Shown one piece after another: positions 16,257-25,584 of a DNA stretch of 64,000 nucleotides. The DNA is from Arthrobacter sp. Soil762 (GTDB lineage Bacteria > Actinomycetota > Actinomycetes > Actinomycetales > Micrococcaceae). Location of the stretch: assembly GCF_001428335.1 (NCBI RefSeq), contig NZ_LMSG01000017.1, positions 251,350 to 315,349 on the forward strand. The letters run 5' to 3'. Within the stretch, counting starts at the first letter, position 1. Each line of letters opens with the position of its first letter. Under the pieces are notes generated by a model. It was given only the letters and a program-made list of their open reading frames with translations. It was not told the DNA's origin and ran no database searches. The translations under genes were made by a program, and so were the position numbers.

Positions 16257-17614
16257 TGTAGCTCTTTCACGATCTTGGCGGTTGCTCCGGTGGCGTTATC
16301 GAACCATGCCCCCAGCTCCGCGATGCCTCCCCGCCAAACGCGCAGGAATTCACGATGTTCGCCGTTCGGGATTGGGCCGTTGCGAAGAATGTCCCGATCC
16401 GGCCGGGAAGCATAGACACCGTTAATTACCGCCCTCAGGTCGGCGGCGCGACGTGTGTCATGATCGAGCAAATCTTCTCCCGTCAGCGCATCCCATGCAT
16501 ATCCGTCGGGGCCATCCCAATCAACATGCGCCATGGACGACCGCCGAATGAGGCAGGGGAAACAATAGCCGCAGTTGCCCTGCTCCCGGCTGACGAACCG
16601 GGCAGCTTCGGGGTGCGAGCACGAGATGCTGTCCGGGGCCAGTTCCCTGAGAAGTCCTGGGTTTCTGGATCCTGCCAGGATCTCGCCCTTGGTTTTGAGT
16701 CGGAAAGGGTTGAGGATCGGATTGCTGACCCCGACGAGTGTTGCCGCACTGTGGAGAAGCTCGATGAAGTGGGGGTGTGTTGTCCGGGTACTGAAGCTGC
16801 CGGAACGGGCCCTGGTGAGTGGGACGTTGATGCCGATGAAGCCGTTCTCGGGAATGTAGACCGGCACGTCCGGCCCGATGGAGGACGCCAAGGCGAGCCC
16901 CGCGGTGAGGAAGAGTAGCGAACGGGCACGAGTGGTTGTTTCACGTGCGGTCGGTAAAGGACGCGGTTGCTGTGCGTTCGCCGGGGCCGGGCGCAGGAAC
17001 AGACGTCTGACTTCGAGCCGGTCCTCGCCGTAGTGGGACCGTAGCTTGGCCAGGAGTTTCTGCTGGGCGGTGGAGGCTTGATCGCCCTCGTTGTGTGAAA
17101 TGAGGCAGAGCCTGCGGTCAGGATTCTCTTCGAGCAGATCGATGACCCCCGTGAGTGAGTCGAGGCCACCGGAAAACAGGCTGACAGCGTCTACATCACC
17201 GACCGGCGTCACATCGTCCGTCACGACGCTCATCCCGGCGACAGGGGAGCGTTCCTCCGCGTACGGCACGATGTTCCAACGGTCCCCGGTGAGGAAACCC
17301 ACCGTTTCATCCCATCGGGCTTGCTGCCAGGCGCCGAGGTTCCCGACGGGGACTTCGAGCCGGACCTCGCGGGTCCACACATCGGATGTGGGGGAGCGCA
17401 ACGCCGTCTTGTCGGCGCAGTAGACCGAGGCGCCGAGTAGAAACAAGTCCAGCGCTTCGCGGGGGGCGCGCCAGCCATTGAAGAAGGCCGACCCGGACCG
17501 GTTGCCGAACTGGATGGTGGCGGAAGTCTTTCCAGGTGCCCAGTCCAGGAGACGCGTTTCGGTGGGTTCGGTGGGAACTTCTGTGGGATGGGTGCGGACC
17601 CGATAATCGATCAT
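16253..17614 (-). CDS. qatC: QatC, QueC-like protein of the Qat defence system
   Basis: 453 residues. A PP-loop ATP-pyrophosphatase signature SLFSGGLDS is at 145-153. A cysteine cluster C332...C348-x2-C351-x2-C354 matches the zinc site of QueC, the enzyme that makes 7-cyano-7-deazaguanine. The N-terminal 130 residues are extra compared with housekeeping QueC, as expected for QatC. No other queuosine genes (queD, queE, folE) are nearby, so a defence role rather than tRNA modification is likely. Start ATG 17614 overlaps the qatB stop (ATGA); a longer form from 17704 would overlap qatB by 90 bases and adds arginine-rich residues. Confidence 0.93.
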   Translation of the reverse strand: MIDYRVRTHPTEVPTEPTETRLLDWAPGKTSATIQFGNRSGSAFFNGWRAPREALDLFLLGASVYCADKTALRSPTSDVWTREVRLEVPVGNLGAWQQARWDETVGFLTGDRWNIVPYAEERSPVAGMSVVTDDVTPVGDVDAVSLFSGGLDSLTGVIDLLEENPDRRLCLISHNEGDQASTAQQKLLAKLRSHYGEDRLEVRRLFLRPAPANAQQPRPLPTARETTTRARSLLFLTAGLALASSIGPDVPVYIPENGFIGINVPLTRARSGSFSTRTTHPHFIELLHSAATLVGVSNPILNPFRLKTKGEILAGSRNPGLLRELAPDSISCSHPEAARFVSREQGNCGYCFPCLIRRSSMAHVDWDGPDGYAWDALTGEDLLDHDTRRAADLRAVINGVYASRPDRDILRNGPIPNGEHREFLRVWRGGIAELGAWFDNATGATAKIVKELQ

Positions 17615-18336
17615 GCGCTGATCTCGCCTTCGAGTGCGGAAAGTAATTCGTATGCCGAGGTCACGGCGTTCTCGGCAATGGTTCGGCCCTCGGTGCCGCC
17701 CCATTCGACGGCGAACGGGTCAGCGGGTAGTTGGATGGCGACCAGGTTGGCAATGATCTGGCGCATTTCCTGGTCGGCCCGCCGCATGGCGTCCGGGTCC
17801 GTTAGGCGGCTGAGTCTTTCCGCGACGACGGGCACCCTGTTGTACACATAGAGGGCGAGGAACCGTTCGAGCACCGTTTCCAGCTGCTCCTTGGTGACGC
17901 TGACCCGGTCCAGTTCCGTCCACGAGTCGGCGTCCCCAAAGAGTTCGTCGAGCACATCGCACGCGGCATCGCGGGCGGCGACAGAGTCCAGGTCGTTGCC
18001 GGTGCCTGCGATGTATGTGACGAGTTCGTCGAGGACTGTGAACCGGTCCTGTCCCACGAGGTGGCCCAGACCCAGGGCCACGAACGCCTGGCCCGGCGTT
18101 CCGGTCCCCAGCCCTGCCAGCAGGCTCCCGAGTTTGCTGATGCCGGCCGTTCCGGCCCGCGCCGAAGCAACGGCCCCCCGAACACCTCCCAGGAGCGGAA
18201 CGTGGCGCCCCAGAACGAGTTCCGCGCGGCCCCTGGAATCGCTGCGGTGAAGATTCTGGACATAGCTGGTCGTGGCGCGTTTCAGCGGTGTCCAATCTCC
18301 GCCCCTACCCGCGGTGCGGTCAGCGGACGTTCCCAC
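17611..18336 (-). CDS. qatB: QatB, component of the Qat defence system
   Basis: 241-residue, mostly helical protein with no enzymatic motif. It has glycine/alanine-rich segments early (LGGVRGAVASARAG, LLAGLGTGTPGQAF) and a conserved-looking C-terminal region VYNRVPVVAERLS. Its identity comes mainly from position: it lies between the KAP ATPase and QueC-like genes and overlaps both (17 bases with qatA, four with qatC), exactly the qatABCD order. QatB function is unknown. Confidence 0.88.
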   Translation of the reverse strand: MGTSADRTAGRGGDWTPLKRATTSYVQNLHRSDSRGRAELVLGRHVPLLGGVRGAVASARAGTAGISKLGSLLAGLGTGTPGQAFVALGLGHLVGQDRFTVLDELVTYIAGTGNDLDSVAARDAACDVLDELFGDADSWTELDRVSVTKEQLETVLERFLALYVYNRVPVVAERLSRLTDPDAMRRADQEMRQIIANLVAIQLPADPFAVEWGGTEGRTIAENAVTSAYELLSALEGEISA

Positions 18337-20335
18337 CAGGGCCTCCCTTCGCTCTGTTCGAGGCTTTCCTCATTTGCGTCACCACGGTCTTCAGGGGCGT
18401 GTGCTCGCTCGCTTCCCAGCGATCCAGCAAAGCCGCCACATCGGCATGGTCTGCCGGTAGGCGACGCACTGCTGCCGAAGCGGAAGCTGGGGGAATGACT
18501 GCCGGGGGGATGCGCTGTAACGTCCTGCAAACGGCCGGCACCATGTCCGGGTTCTTCTCTGCCAATTCCAACGCTGCTGTCAGGGCAAATGACCCTGGAT
18601 GGCGCTGGACCCGTTCCAAGAGGGCTTCCGTGAACTGTGCCCGTTCGTTCGCTTCGAGATCTGCGACGGTCCCGATGTGCCGTCGCCGGTTGGCATCGAC
18701 ATCCGACTGCACGTCGGTGATGAGGCGCTGGAGATGGGGGGCCAGCCGGGACGCGGACACCCCGAAGGAGAGCTTGTCGCGTGAGTACGTGAAATAGGGA
18801 CGCAAATCGATGCCTGCGAATGCGGGTTCTGCCCGGAGCCATTCGGCGATATGCGTTTTGTCGGCCCACGTTTGGGCTTCCGTGAGCTGATCCGTTGTTT
18901 CCGGCTTGGAGGACGCGGCTTTAGCCTGGCGGGAGGCAGGTGCGGTCCCTGTAGGGGAACCAGTCACTGGCTTCCCGGATGTTGAGTCTCCTGTGGCCCG
19001 CACGCGCGCTTCGGCCACACGGATCTCGCCGCAGGCGCCACCGGCGGCGAGCTCCCAGTCAAACAACTTCTGGAAATCGGTGTTGTACTGGTCTTCCAGC
19101 ACCATCAGCTTCGCGAGCACCGGCAGCTTCAACGAGGCATTCCTGCGGATCGCGCTTCGATGTTTCAGCAGCAGATTATTCAGGAACCTTTTTAGTTGAC
19201 GGGGGTTTCCGCGAAGCGATGCCCCAAGAATGGGTGTGATGTCCGCGGCCCAGCTCAGGTCGGCGGCGAGGTTGAGCGGAATATCGCCGCCCAATGCCTC
19301 GCCGGCAATACCGGCGTTGAAGGCTACCGCCAAGCCGTTTTCGCGTCGTACCTGGGCAGAGGCTTCCAGCACCTTATCGAGTTGCTCTTCGTCGAGGTGC
19401 AGTTCGGCGAACAGTAGGTTCACGTAGGTCTCCGCCTCCGGAGCCGAAAGGGGAGGGATGGCTATTTTCAGTTGGAGCATCTTCTCCAGATAATCCCGGC
19501 CGATTCCGGCGCCGTCGGGCTTTTTCAGTTCCGGATAGCGCGAATCGATGGCCGACTCGACCACGTTCTGATTCAGTGCCATGACGTAGGCCGTCTTCGG
19601 TGTGTTCAGGAACAGGCGGATCGCTTCGAATGTGTCGACCACCGTCTCGGGCAGGCAACGGTCCAGATCGTCGATGAAGACGATCACCGCGTCGCACCCA
19701 GGAATTTCTTTGACGAGCTTAGCGAAATCCTTGCGGAACGCATCGACGTCCCCGGTGGGTGTCGGGGCCGTCCCTCCTGCCGAAGGTCGGGGTTGAACCA
19801 GCTCGGCCAGTGCCTGTTGGGCTCCTTCGGATACCGCGCTTGTCGCTGCAGAGATGAGATCGGCGGTGTCGGCATCCATTTCGGGGACAGCTTGTTGCAC
19901 CAGGATAGGCACCACCGCCGGAGCATGTTTGGCGGCTGTGCGTCCGAGCTGCCTGCCCCAGCGCCCCAGACGGCCAAGGATGGTTCGCAGCCGCCCTACT
20001 TCCTCGACCGCCCCGGGAACTCTGGCCGCGATCGCATCGAGGACGGCGGACATGAGGGCGATCTTGACATCGTCATGGTCCTCGTACTGCCAAGGGCTGA
20101 AGTTGATGACGAGATACCGGCCGGGGGCGTCATCCTCCTCGTCGGTCTGGTCGCGGCCGATGCCTTTCAGCTCCTGCGCCGCGATCTGCATGAGGCTGCT
20201 TTTGCCGGAGCCCCAGTCCCCGAGCACGCCAATGGTGAGCGGCAGCAACCTTGGTTCGGTCAATGCGACGACCAGTCCGTCGATCAGGAATTCGAAACCG
20301 AGGAGATCCGCGTCCGCTTCGTTGTCAGCCCACAT
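18320..20335 (-). CDS. qatA: QatA, KAP-family P-loop ATPase of the Qat defence system
   Basis: 671 residues. KAP NTPase hallmarks are present: Walker A GDWGSGKSS at 39-47, the FSPWQYEDHDDV block at 79-90, and an extended Walker B VIVFIDDLDRCLPE at 217-230. An RQLKRFLNNLLLKHR sensor-like helix lies further on. The C-terminal third includes a proline/serine linker and helical repeats. ATG 20335 is chosen because AGGAGGGCTT precedes it; the frame stays open to 20458 but without a good site. KAP ATPases are membrane-associated or defence-linked STAND-like switches. It heads the qatABCD operon, and its leader can form an RBS-covering hairpin. Confidence 0.93.
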   Translation of the reverse strand: MWADNEADADLLGFEFLIDGLVVALTEPRLLPLTIGVLGDWGSGKSSLMQIAAQELKGIGRDQTDEEDDAPGRYLVINFSPWQYEDHDDVKIALMSAVLDAIAARVPGAVEEVGRLRTILGRLGRWGRQLGRTAAKHAPAVVPILVQQAVPEMDADTADLISAATSAVSEGAQQALAELVQPRPSAGGTAPTPTGDVDAFRKDFAKLVKEIPGCDAVIVFIDDLDRCLPETVVDTFEAIRLFLNTPKTAYVMALNQNVVESAIDSRYPELKKPDGAGIGRDYLEKMLQLKIAIPPLSAPEAETYVNLLFAELHLDEEQLDKVLEASAQVRRENGLAVAFNAGIAGEALGGDIPLNLAADLSWAADITPILGASLRGNPRQLKRFLNNLLLKHRSAIRRNASLKLPVLAKLMVLEDQYNTDFQKLFDWELAAGGACGEIRVAEARVRATGDSTSGKPVTGSPTGTAPASRQAKAASSKPETTDQLTEAQTWADKTHIAEWLRAEPAFAGIDLRPYFTYSRDKLSFGVSASRLAPHLQRLITDVQSDVDANRRRHIGTVADLEANERAQFTEALLERVQRHPGSFALTAALELAEKNPDMVPAVCRTLQRIPPAVIPPASASAAVRRLPADHADVAALLDRWEASEHTPLKTVVTQMRKASNRAKGGPGGNVR

Positions 20336-20341
20336 AAGCCC

Positions 20342-20367
20342 TCCTACCCTGACATTGCGGGGTAGGA
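20342..20367 (-). promoter_or_regulatory. Hairpin overlapping the qatA ribosome-binding site
   Basis: On the coding strand TCCTACCC and GGGTAGGA form an exact 8-bp stem around a ten-base loop. The 3' arm contains the first four bases of the AGGAGG Shine-Dalgarno sequence of qatA, so folding would partly hide it and could limit translation of the defence operon. The structure is seen in the sequence; its effect is inferred. Confidence 0.6.
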
Positions 20368-20781
20368 CGTCGCACGAGATGGTTGTCGGAATGCACCATC
20401 TACCCCCAAAGCTCCCCGCATCGTAACCGGTGAATGCACGGCGGGCGCACTCGCACATTACGAAACCGAGTCACAACTCGAAGCAGCGTGGGCGGGGACG
20501 GGCGGGACCGCATTGCTGAACCCTGCAAATGCGTTCAGTGCGACCGGTAGACACTCGGGTAATGTTGCGGTCCTCTGGCTATCCAGTTGGTGGCAATGTT
20601 GTACAGCCTGCTGGCAGGCTCGAAACTGACCTTGCCGCATCCCGGCAAGCGCATGCGGAAGACGTTTGTGTGCTCTATCAGACGGTGGACCGTCACTTGC
20701 CTGCTCTAACGAGCAGCGCTAGGGAACCGAATGGTCCTGCCGAGGACGTGTGCTCCGACGGTGAGTAGCGCTGTATAGGCT
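20368..20781. promoter_or_regulatory. Divergent control region between qatA and the DUF4365 gene
   Basis: About 410 bases with no supported gene. TATAGG ends three bases before the first ATG of the rightward gene, which would fit a leaderless or near-leaderless start there. A leftward promoter for qatA must also lie here, but I cannot place it. A rightward frame from 20529 (79 codons) has no domain and no good start. Confidence 0.4.
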
Positions 20782-22089
20782 ATGGGAATGGTAGGCACGC
20801 TCCCTGGAACACCCGGGAATATGAAGTCAGCGGCAGAGGCATTGGCACTCCTGGAGAAGGCGCTGCGCACTATGGAGGTGTACCACTTTCCATGGCCACA
20901 GGAGGTGGACTCTGGAATCGATCTCGTCGGTTTCGCGACACTTACGAGGGAAGCCGGTGATAAGCGCGGAGCCGCGACAGCCTTCGTTGCTGGATTTCAG
21001 TCAAAGGGGACCGATGATTCCTTCACCGATGATCAGGCGCGGTCAGTTCAAATCAAACAACACGAGGAATACTGGAAAAACGCTACGCTCCCCGTGTTTG
21101 TTGCAAGAATTAGCAACGATGGCGCCGCGTTGCTTGTTGAAGACGCCCTGTCATCACTCCATGGGCTGGCGCTGATAGCGCCCTACCAGGACCGCATAAA
21201 GAGTATCCCAACGACAGTGACGATTCAGTCCGCTGCCACCGACATCCGACTACGCATGTTCGCACATGCCTTGGCGCCCTGGATCTCGCAGCGACTGCGG
21301 GCTCGGACACTTGCCCATGAAGACACGCTCCGGGGATTGAATCGGCAATCCGCGTGGTCACTGCTTGACTATTCGGCCGGACGTTACTCCTCATTCCCTG
21401 TTCCAGGGTCTTGGGCGGATGTCCAGCAGTATTTCACGCTCGTGGACTACATGTATGAGGATTGGACTTTCAGGCAACAGCTATTCGAAGACCTCAAAAA
21501 CCGTGTGAGTGCAGGTCCGGACGATCAAGAGTACGGGTGGGACGACGAGCCGTTGCTGGTCGGCCCGAAGCAGTCGGCCGCCCAAGCACGGACAGGTGCC
21601 TTTAGGTTGCTCGGCGGAATGATCGAGCTGCTACTCAGGTTCGAGTCTTGTCACCCCACATTGACCGCAGAGCCCATGCCTAGCCAACAGTCGCTTAAGG
21701 CCATGGAAGCTCGACGCGCCGCCTACGGCCTCGACGACTCGACGGAGAACGTACATGCATACAACAAAGCAGAAGAGGCTCACAAAAAGCCCAAGGAAGC
21801 TCTCGCGCGGAAGGACGTAGAAGACGCCATCGGGGTGATCACCCTAGTGTGGAAAGGGGCCGCAACCGCCCTCGGATACACCCAAGCCGAACTAGTAGCG
21901 GCAATCGGTCTGTATGGTGGTTATTCCAGTTCCAGCGGCAGTACCTTCTACGAAATTCTGAGCCGTACTGACGACGTTCAGACTGCGCTTCAAGCGGCGT
22001 TGTACAAATGGGCCGCGAAGTCGTTCTACCTGCTGCACTGGGAGTCAGCTGCCCGCGCTATAGAGGAGCTTCCACCATCGATGCGGTAG
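20782..22089 (+). CDS. DUF4365-like nuclease-fold protein, defence-associated candidate
   Basis: 435 residues. The N-terminal 160 resemble DUF4365, a PD-(D/E)xK-type fold. EVDSGIDLVGF at 41-51 gives an acidic pair (Glu41, Asp47), FQSKGTDD at 72-79 supplies the Q-x-K strand, and LPVFVARIS follows. The remaining 270 residues are helical with a charged linker (AEEAHKKPKEALARKDVE) and no recognised domain. It lies divergent from qatABCD at the island edge, so it may be a second defence effector (inference). The start is uncertain: ATG 20782, 20788 or 20821. Confidence 0.65.
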   Translation: MGMVGTLPGTPGNMKSAAEALALLEKALRTMEVYHFPWPQEVDSGIDLVGFATLTREAGDKRGAATAFVAGFQSKGTDDSFTDDQARSVQIKQHEEYWKNATLPVFVARISNDGAALLVEDALSSLHGLALIAPYQDRIKSIPTTVTIQSAATDIRLRMFAHALAPWISQRLRARTLAHEDTLRGLNRQSAWSLLDYSAGRYSSFPVPGSWADVQQYFTLVDYMYEDWTFRQQLFEDLKNRVSAGPDDQEYGWDDEPLLVGPKQSAAQARTGAFRLLGGMIELLLRFESCHPTLTAEPMPSQQSLKAMEARRAAYGLDDSTENVHAYNKAEEAHKKPKEALARKDVEDAIGVITLVWKGAATALGYTQAELVAAIGLYGGYSSSSGSTFYEILSRTDDVQTALQAALYKWAAKSFYLLHWESAARAIEELPPSMR

Positions 22090-22723
22090 CCATCCACCGT
22101 TACTCAAGTCCATTGCCAGGACCAAAGCCCAGCCTATTTTCCGCGGATTTCGAGCGGCTCGATGCGAAGCGGCGGCTCCCCTGGCCAGACAAGCACGCCA
22201 TTCCCCAGCTCGAGTTCTCCATGTTGAGCACATCCACCCGGGTGACACCCCCGCTCGGGCGCGCCAGTTCGTAAATTCGTCGCTGATGCCAGTGCCCGCA
22301 AAAACGTGCGGAACTTCGAGGAAATTGACTACTTGGCTCAACAATATCCTGGTGTGGCCGCCGCGTTCCGCAGTGTGGGTCCTTGAGCTGCGGGCTGCGT
22401 TGGAGCACCGGCCTGCCGGCGCCGGCTGAAGTCGGCGAGTCGATGCTGGTCCTGGATCTCATCGCTTCCTCCATCGCTGGCCGTTGTCACCGAACGGTGA
22501 CAACCGCATCTCTGTTCGGCGCGGGCCGTTATTTCGGACCTGCCGGTCATGCAGCGCGCGGACGGATGTGTGATGAAAAGGGAGGAAGCATTACTGGATA
22601 GCAGGGAGGGGTTTGCGTGATGGGTGCGTATGTGAGGCAAGGTTCCGGCCACGTGTGCTCCGGTATTTGTTGCTGCGATCGGCGTGGGTCGTGCTTGTAC
22701 GTCTTCCGCCTCCATTTCACCCC
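22090..22723. other. Gene-poor stretch with a possible gene remnant
   Basis: A protein-like segment ARKNVRNFEEIDYLAQQYPG ending at TGA near 22386 is readable on the plus strand, but a stop lies 60 bases upstream and no start exists between, so it looks like the tail of a lost gene. I do not recognise it. The remainder leads into the first copy of the three-copy repeat. Leftward open frames here read through antisense of the tRNA-like motif and are not credible. Confidence 0.4.
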
Positions 22724-23160
22724 ACAAAAAAGGGGTGTGCACAATGTGCACACCTTGCCCGGCGGACTGGGCCGTATCACTGCCGGACTGGCCCGGATTG
22801 GCGATGTTTCCGCGGGAGCCCAGTGCTCGCAAGGGCCGGAGTCCGGTTCGAGTCCCACCTCGGGCACGATTTCCCACGTCAGAGGGGTTTTTTGCTTCTG
22901 ATGTGTGTACATTTACCCTCCGTTTGGCCCCTCTGGGACAGGCTCCCGGAGTGCGCGTGGCGCCGCGTGGCCTATGAAGTTGTGTGGGTGACGGGTTCAG
23001 GACCCTGGCTTGTGGGCCCTCCGCCTGCTGGGATGTGGGCTTATTCGGTCGCCTTTCTGGCTTGTTGTTGTGGGCGTGGTTGGCTTCCACACATTCATGC
23101 CATGGGGTAGCGGTGTTGACATGACCAGCCAGAACTTTTTGACGATTTTTCGCCTCGACT
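22724..23160 (+). repeat. Three-copy dispersed non-coding repeat, copy A
   Basis: About 437 bases, clearly similar to copies at 24935 and 42280, all in the same orientation. Shared blocks in order: a GTGCACAATGTGCACAC start; CGATGTTTCCGCGGGAGCCCAGT; a variable loop; GTTCGAGTCCCACCTCGGGC, which resembles the 3' end of a leucine tRNA; GTCAGAGG...CCTCTG arms around GTGTGTACATT; GGCGCCGC; and TGTTGACATGA near the end. Reading frames are not preserved between copies, so it is not a gene for a protein. Similarity to copy C may continue weakly to about 23280. Confidence 0.88.
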
Positions 23161-23500
23161 CGGGCTGCCAGCGGACATGGGGGAGACATTGGTTCTGTTT
23201 GCCCGCCAAAGGTCGTGTGGACACGGTCCGCACCGTGTTCAACGGAGGCTGTTCGACTGACATTCGTGGCTTCCTCCCTGCAGTTTTCCATCACACCTGC
23301 TGGGCGCCGACGACCCGAAAAGCTAGTTCAGTCTTCCCGGAGCGGCGTCTGTCAGGTCAGCGTATTCCACTGCCGTTGCTCATGAGGTGGCCACTGAGAG
23401 GCAGCACATGGTGTCAAGAGTGTGCTGCCCCCTCAGGCTGCGTTTGCGGACAGGGACCAGAAGCTCGTTCCCCTCACGCGGCCACGGATTCCTTACTGAC
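23161..23500. other. Intergenic stretch downstream of DUF6454 gene
   Basis: 340 bases between repeat A and the end of the leftward DUF6454 gene. It holds the fading tail of the repeat (to about 23280). No gene, hairpin terminator or RNA is recognised with confidence. Confidence 0.4.
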
Positions 23501-24448
23501 TCACGGGCGGGCTTCGAACACGAAGAGTTCGGTTCCAGCGGCTTCTTCGCCGTCGTCGGGGGCCGCGAACAGGCGCAGCACACCGCCGTCTGATTCCAGG
23601 GCAACCGGGTTGCGGGTCACCGAGTGGCCCGCGGTGGAGAACTTCTGGAAGGGGACCTCGTGGACGATCGTTCCGTCTGTGAGGTCGGTCAGGGCGAGGC
23701 CGCCGAGCTCGAACGGCTTTCCGTCGGCAGTCTTGAGGCCGGTAACGCCCGAGCATAGCTGGTGCCCGGCGCCGGCGTACTCGCAGTCCTGGTAGTCGAC
23801 GAAGTGGCTCGGGTTGGCCTGCGTGCCCAGAAGACTGCCTTGGGTGTTCCAGGTGAACAGCTTGCGGGAACCCCAGCTGACGCCGCTGATTCGGTTGGTC
23901 TTGCGGTCGGCGACGACCCCGCCAACGTGGTCCGCCTGACGGAACTGCTCCGTGACCTCGTAGGTGTCTGGGTCGATTGTGTAGACGATGGAGCTGCTGT
24001 TGGGCCGGTACTCGGCCACGGGAACCCAGACCTTCTCGCCGTCGAAGTCCGTGCCGCCCGGGTGGTAGATCGTGTCCTCACCCAGGACGATGTCTTTCAG
24101 CAGCTCTCCCTGCCGGTCGATGACGAAGACGTGGCCGCGGCCCTTGCCGGTTGTGCGGTCGTAACCGTCGACGGGCGAGGGGTAGCGCACTGTCGGTTCG
24201 AGGATCTCGACGCTGCTCAGGAAGATTTTGTCGCCGACCAACGACATGCCTTGCGGGTGAAAGGTCGGGAAGTCTAGCTTGAGCTTCTGGACCTGGTCCC
24301 ACTGGGTGTTGCGGTCTACTTTGGTGAAGGCCTCTGCTTCTGCCGTGAGACCCGTGGGGGAGTTTCCGTTGGTGGCCACAGCCGAGGTTCCGGCTGTGAG
24401 GGTGGCCGTGGCGACTGCTGCGATGGCGAGGACGCGCTTCAACTTCAT
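23501..24448 (-). CDS. Secreted DUF6454-family protein, beta-propeller-like
   Basis: 315 residues with a Sec signal peptide (MKLKRVLAIAAVATATL, then an AGTSAVA cleavage region near residue 25). The mature part has repeated beta-strand blocks typical of a propeller: FHPQGMSLVGDKIFLSSV, HVFVIDRQGELL, HPGGTDFDGEKVWVPVAEY, VYTIDPDTYEV, KTNRISGVSWGSRKL. This matches actinobacterial proteins annotated DUF6454. Function is unknown; an extracellular binding or lactonase-like role is conceivable. It stands alone between repeat copies A and B, so it may have arrived as a cassette (inference). Confidence 0.8.
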   Translation of the reverse strand: MKLKRVLAIAAVATATLTAGTSAVATNGNSPTGLTAEAEAFTKVDRNTQWDQVQKLKLDFPTFHPQGMSLVGDKIFLSSVEILEPTVRYPSPVDGYDRTTGKGRGHVFVIDRQGELLKDIVLGEDTIYHPGGTDFDGEKVWVPVAEYRPNSSSIVYTIDPDTYEVTEQFRQADHVGGVVADRKTNRISGVSWGSRKLFTWNTQGSLLGTQANPSHFVDYQDCEYAGAGHQLCSGVTGLKTADGKPFELGGLALTDLTDGTIVHEVPFQKFSTAGHSVTRNPVALESDGGVLRLFAAPDDGEEAAGTELFVFEARP

Positions 24449-24934
24449 GTCTGCTCCAGATGGGTGATAGGGGTGCCCGGTGGCCGGGTGCGATCAAACG
24501 TAGGCGCCCGGGATGGCAAGACAGACAACGGCAGGTGTCGAGAGGGTAAAGCATGCGACCCGGGCCGGGGACACCCCAACAACGGACGTGCCCGCATCCG
24601 TCCGCCCGGGCGGAGTTGCGTGCGTTGGAAGACCTAGATGTGGGCTTCGGATTGGAGTACTAAAGATGCTCCGGCGCGCCGCAGAACGACGCAAAGTCCA
24701 TTGCCACTACGGGCCGACCGGGGCAGATCGAGAATCGAGGTGTTCGCCGCGGAACGTTGATCTTGTGGGGGGCGTGGGGTGGGGAATCCACTCAAGGTCG
24801 CTTATTGCGTGCAGGCAAAAACGTCTAATCTGCTCGAAGTCTGTCGCCGCGACCCGGCGTTCTCGGATTAGGAGACCGAAGGAGTAGCCCGACGTCGAGG
24901 GTGTCCTCGTCCCGTTCGGCGTTGCTGCCGCAAG
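24449..24934. other. Intergenic stretch upstream of DUF6454 gene
   Basis: 486 bases that should contain the promoter of the leftward DUF6454 gene. I find no convincing -35/-10 pair, hairpin or gene; a rightward 124-codon frame has no domain and no ribosome-binding site. Confidence 0.4.
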
Positions 24935-25345
24935 GCAAAAACCGGGGTGCACACAATGTGCACACTCTGGGCTTCGGATCGGGCCGGATTCCGCATGTTT
25001 CCGCGGGAGCCCAGTAAATGCAGGGGCTGGACTGCAGTTTGAGTCCCACCTCGGGCACGCATTCCCCCTCGTCAGAGGGGTTTTGCTATTAATGTGTGTA
25101 CATTGGCCCTCGGCGGGTCCCTCTGACACTGCCCGCGGTCTGTGCCTGGCGCCGCGGTGGCCTATGAAGCTATGTGGGTGGCGGGTTCAAAGCCCTGGCC
25201 GGTGGGCCCTCTGCCTGCTGGGATGGGGGTCGTTTGGGCGTCCCTTTCGGCTCGTTCTGGTGGCAGTGGTTGGTCCTTCACTTGTTCATGTCGCGGGGTT
25301 GTGTGATGACATGAGCTGGGGGAATTTCTCGAATCTTTTCTCCCT
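24935..25345 (+). repeat. Three-copy dispersed non-coding repeat, copy B
   Basis: About 411 bases, same block order as copies A and C. Differences in the structured core keep pairing: AGCCC/GGGCT stem with an 11-base loop, CTG/CAG second stem where copy A has CCGG/CCGG, and GTCAGAGGG/CCCTCTGAC, the longest form of the long-range stem. The tRNA-like part reads GTTTGAGTCCCACCTCGGGC. It lies 2.2 kb from copy A. Confidence 0.88.
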
Positions 25346-25584
25346 CTGTTCGCGTTTTGCCGCGCACCATGGGGAGGGTCTGTGGGCGGCCGACGGCTCG
25401 AAGCCGGCGGCCCTGGCCGGTGGCACCGGAACGGCGCAGCTCACGAACGTCGACGACGCCAGAACGAAAGCCAGTGATCTTCGCGTCTCCTCGACAGGCA
25501 CCGCAGGCAACAGGTGGAGCATTGCAGACGTGCGCCTGTAGCGATGACAGCGCGGCTTGGCCAAAGGACCGTTGACGGTATCTG

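Noticed and set aside
16253..17614. QatC as the housekeeping QueC of queuosine synthesis
   Set aside because: It has an extra 130-residue N-terminus, lacks queD/queE/folE neighbours, and sits in a complete qatABCD operon.
9833..22089. Matching right-hand attachment site for the island
   Set aside because: I searched by eye for a second copy of the TTCGAATCTCATTAGCTCC core and for an integrase gene and found neither in the window.
22790..22870. Functional leucine tRNA gene in the repeat copies
   Set aside because: Start and end resemble a leucine tRNA, but the T-stem does not pair and the anticodon arm is missing in all three copies.
22338..23294. 318-codon leftward open frame across repeat copy A
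   Set aside because: It translates the antisense of the tRNA-like tail, a familiar source of false proteins, and the frame is not kept in copies B and C.
23010..23795. 261-codon rightward open frame running from the repeat into the DUF6454 gene
   Set aside because: Half of it is antisense to a well-supported secreted protein and the other half lies in the non-coding repeat.
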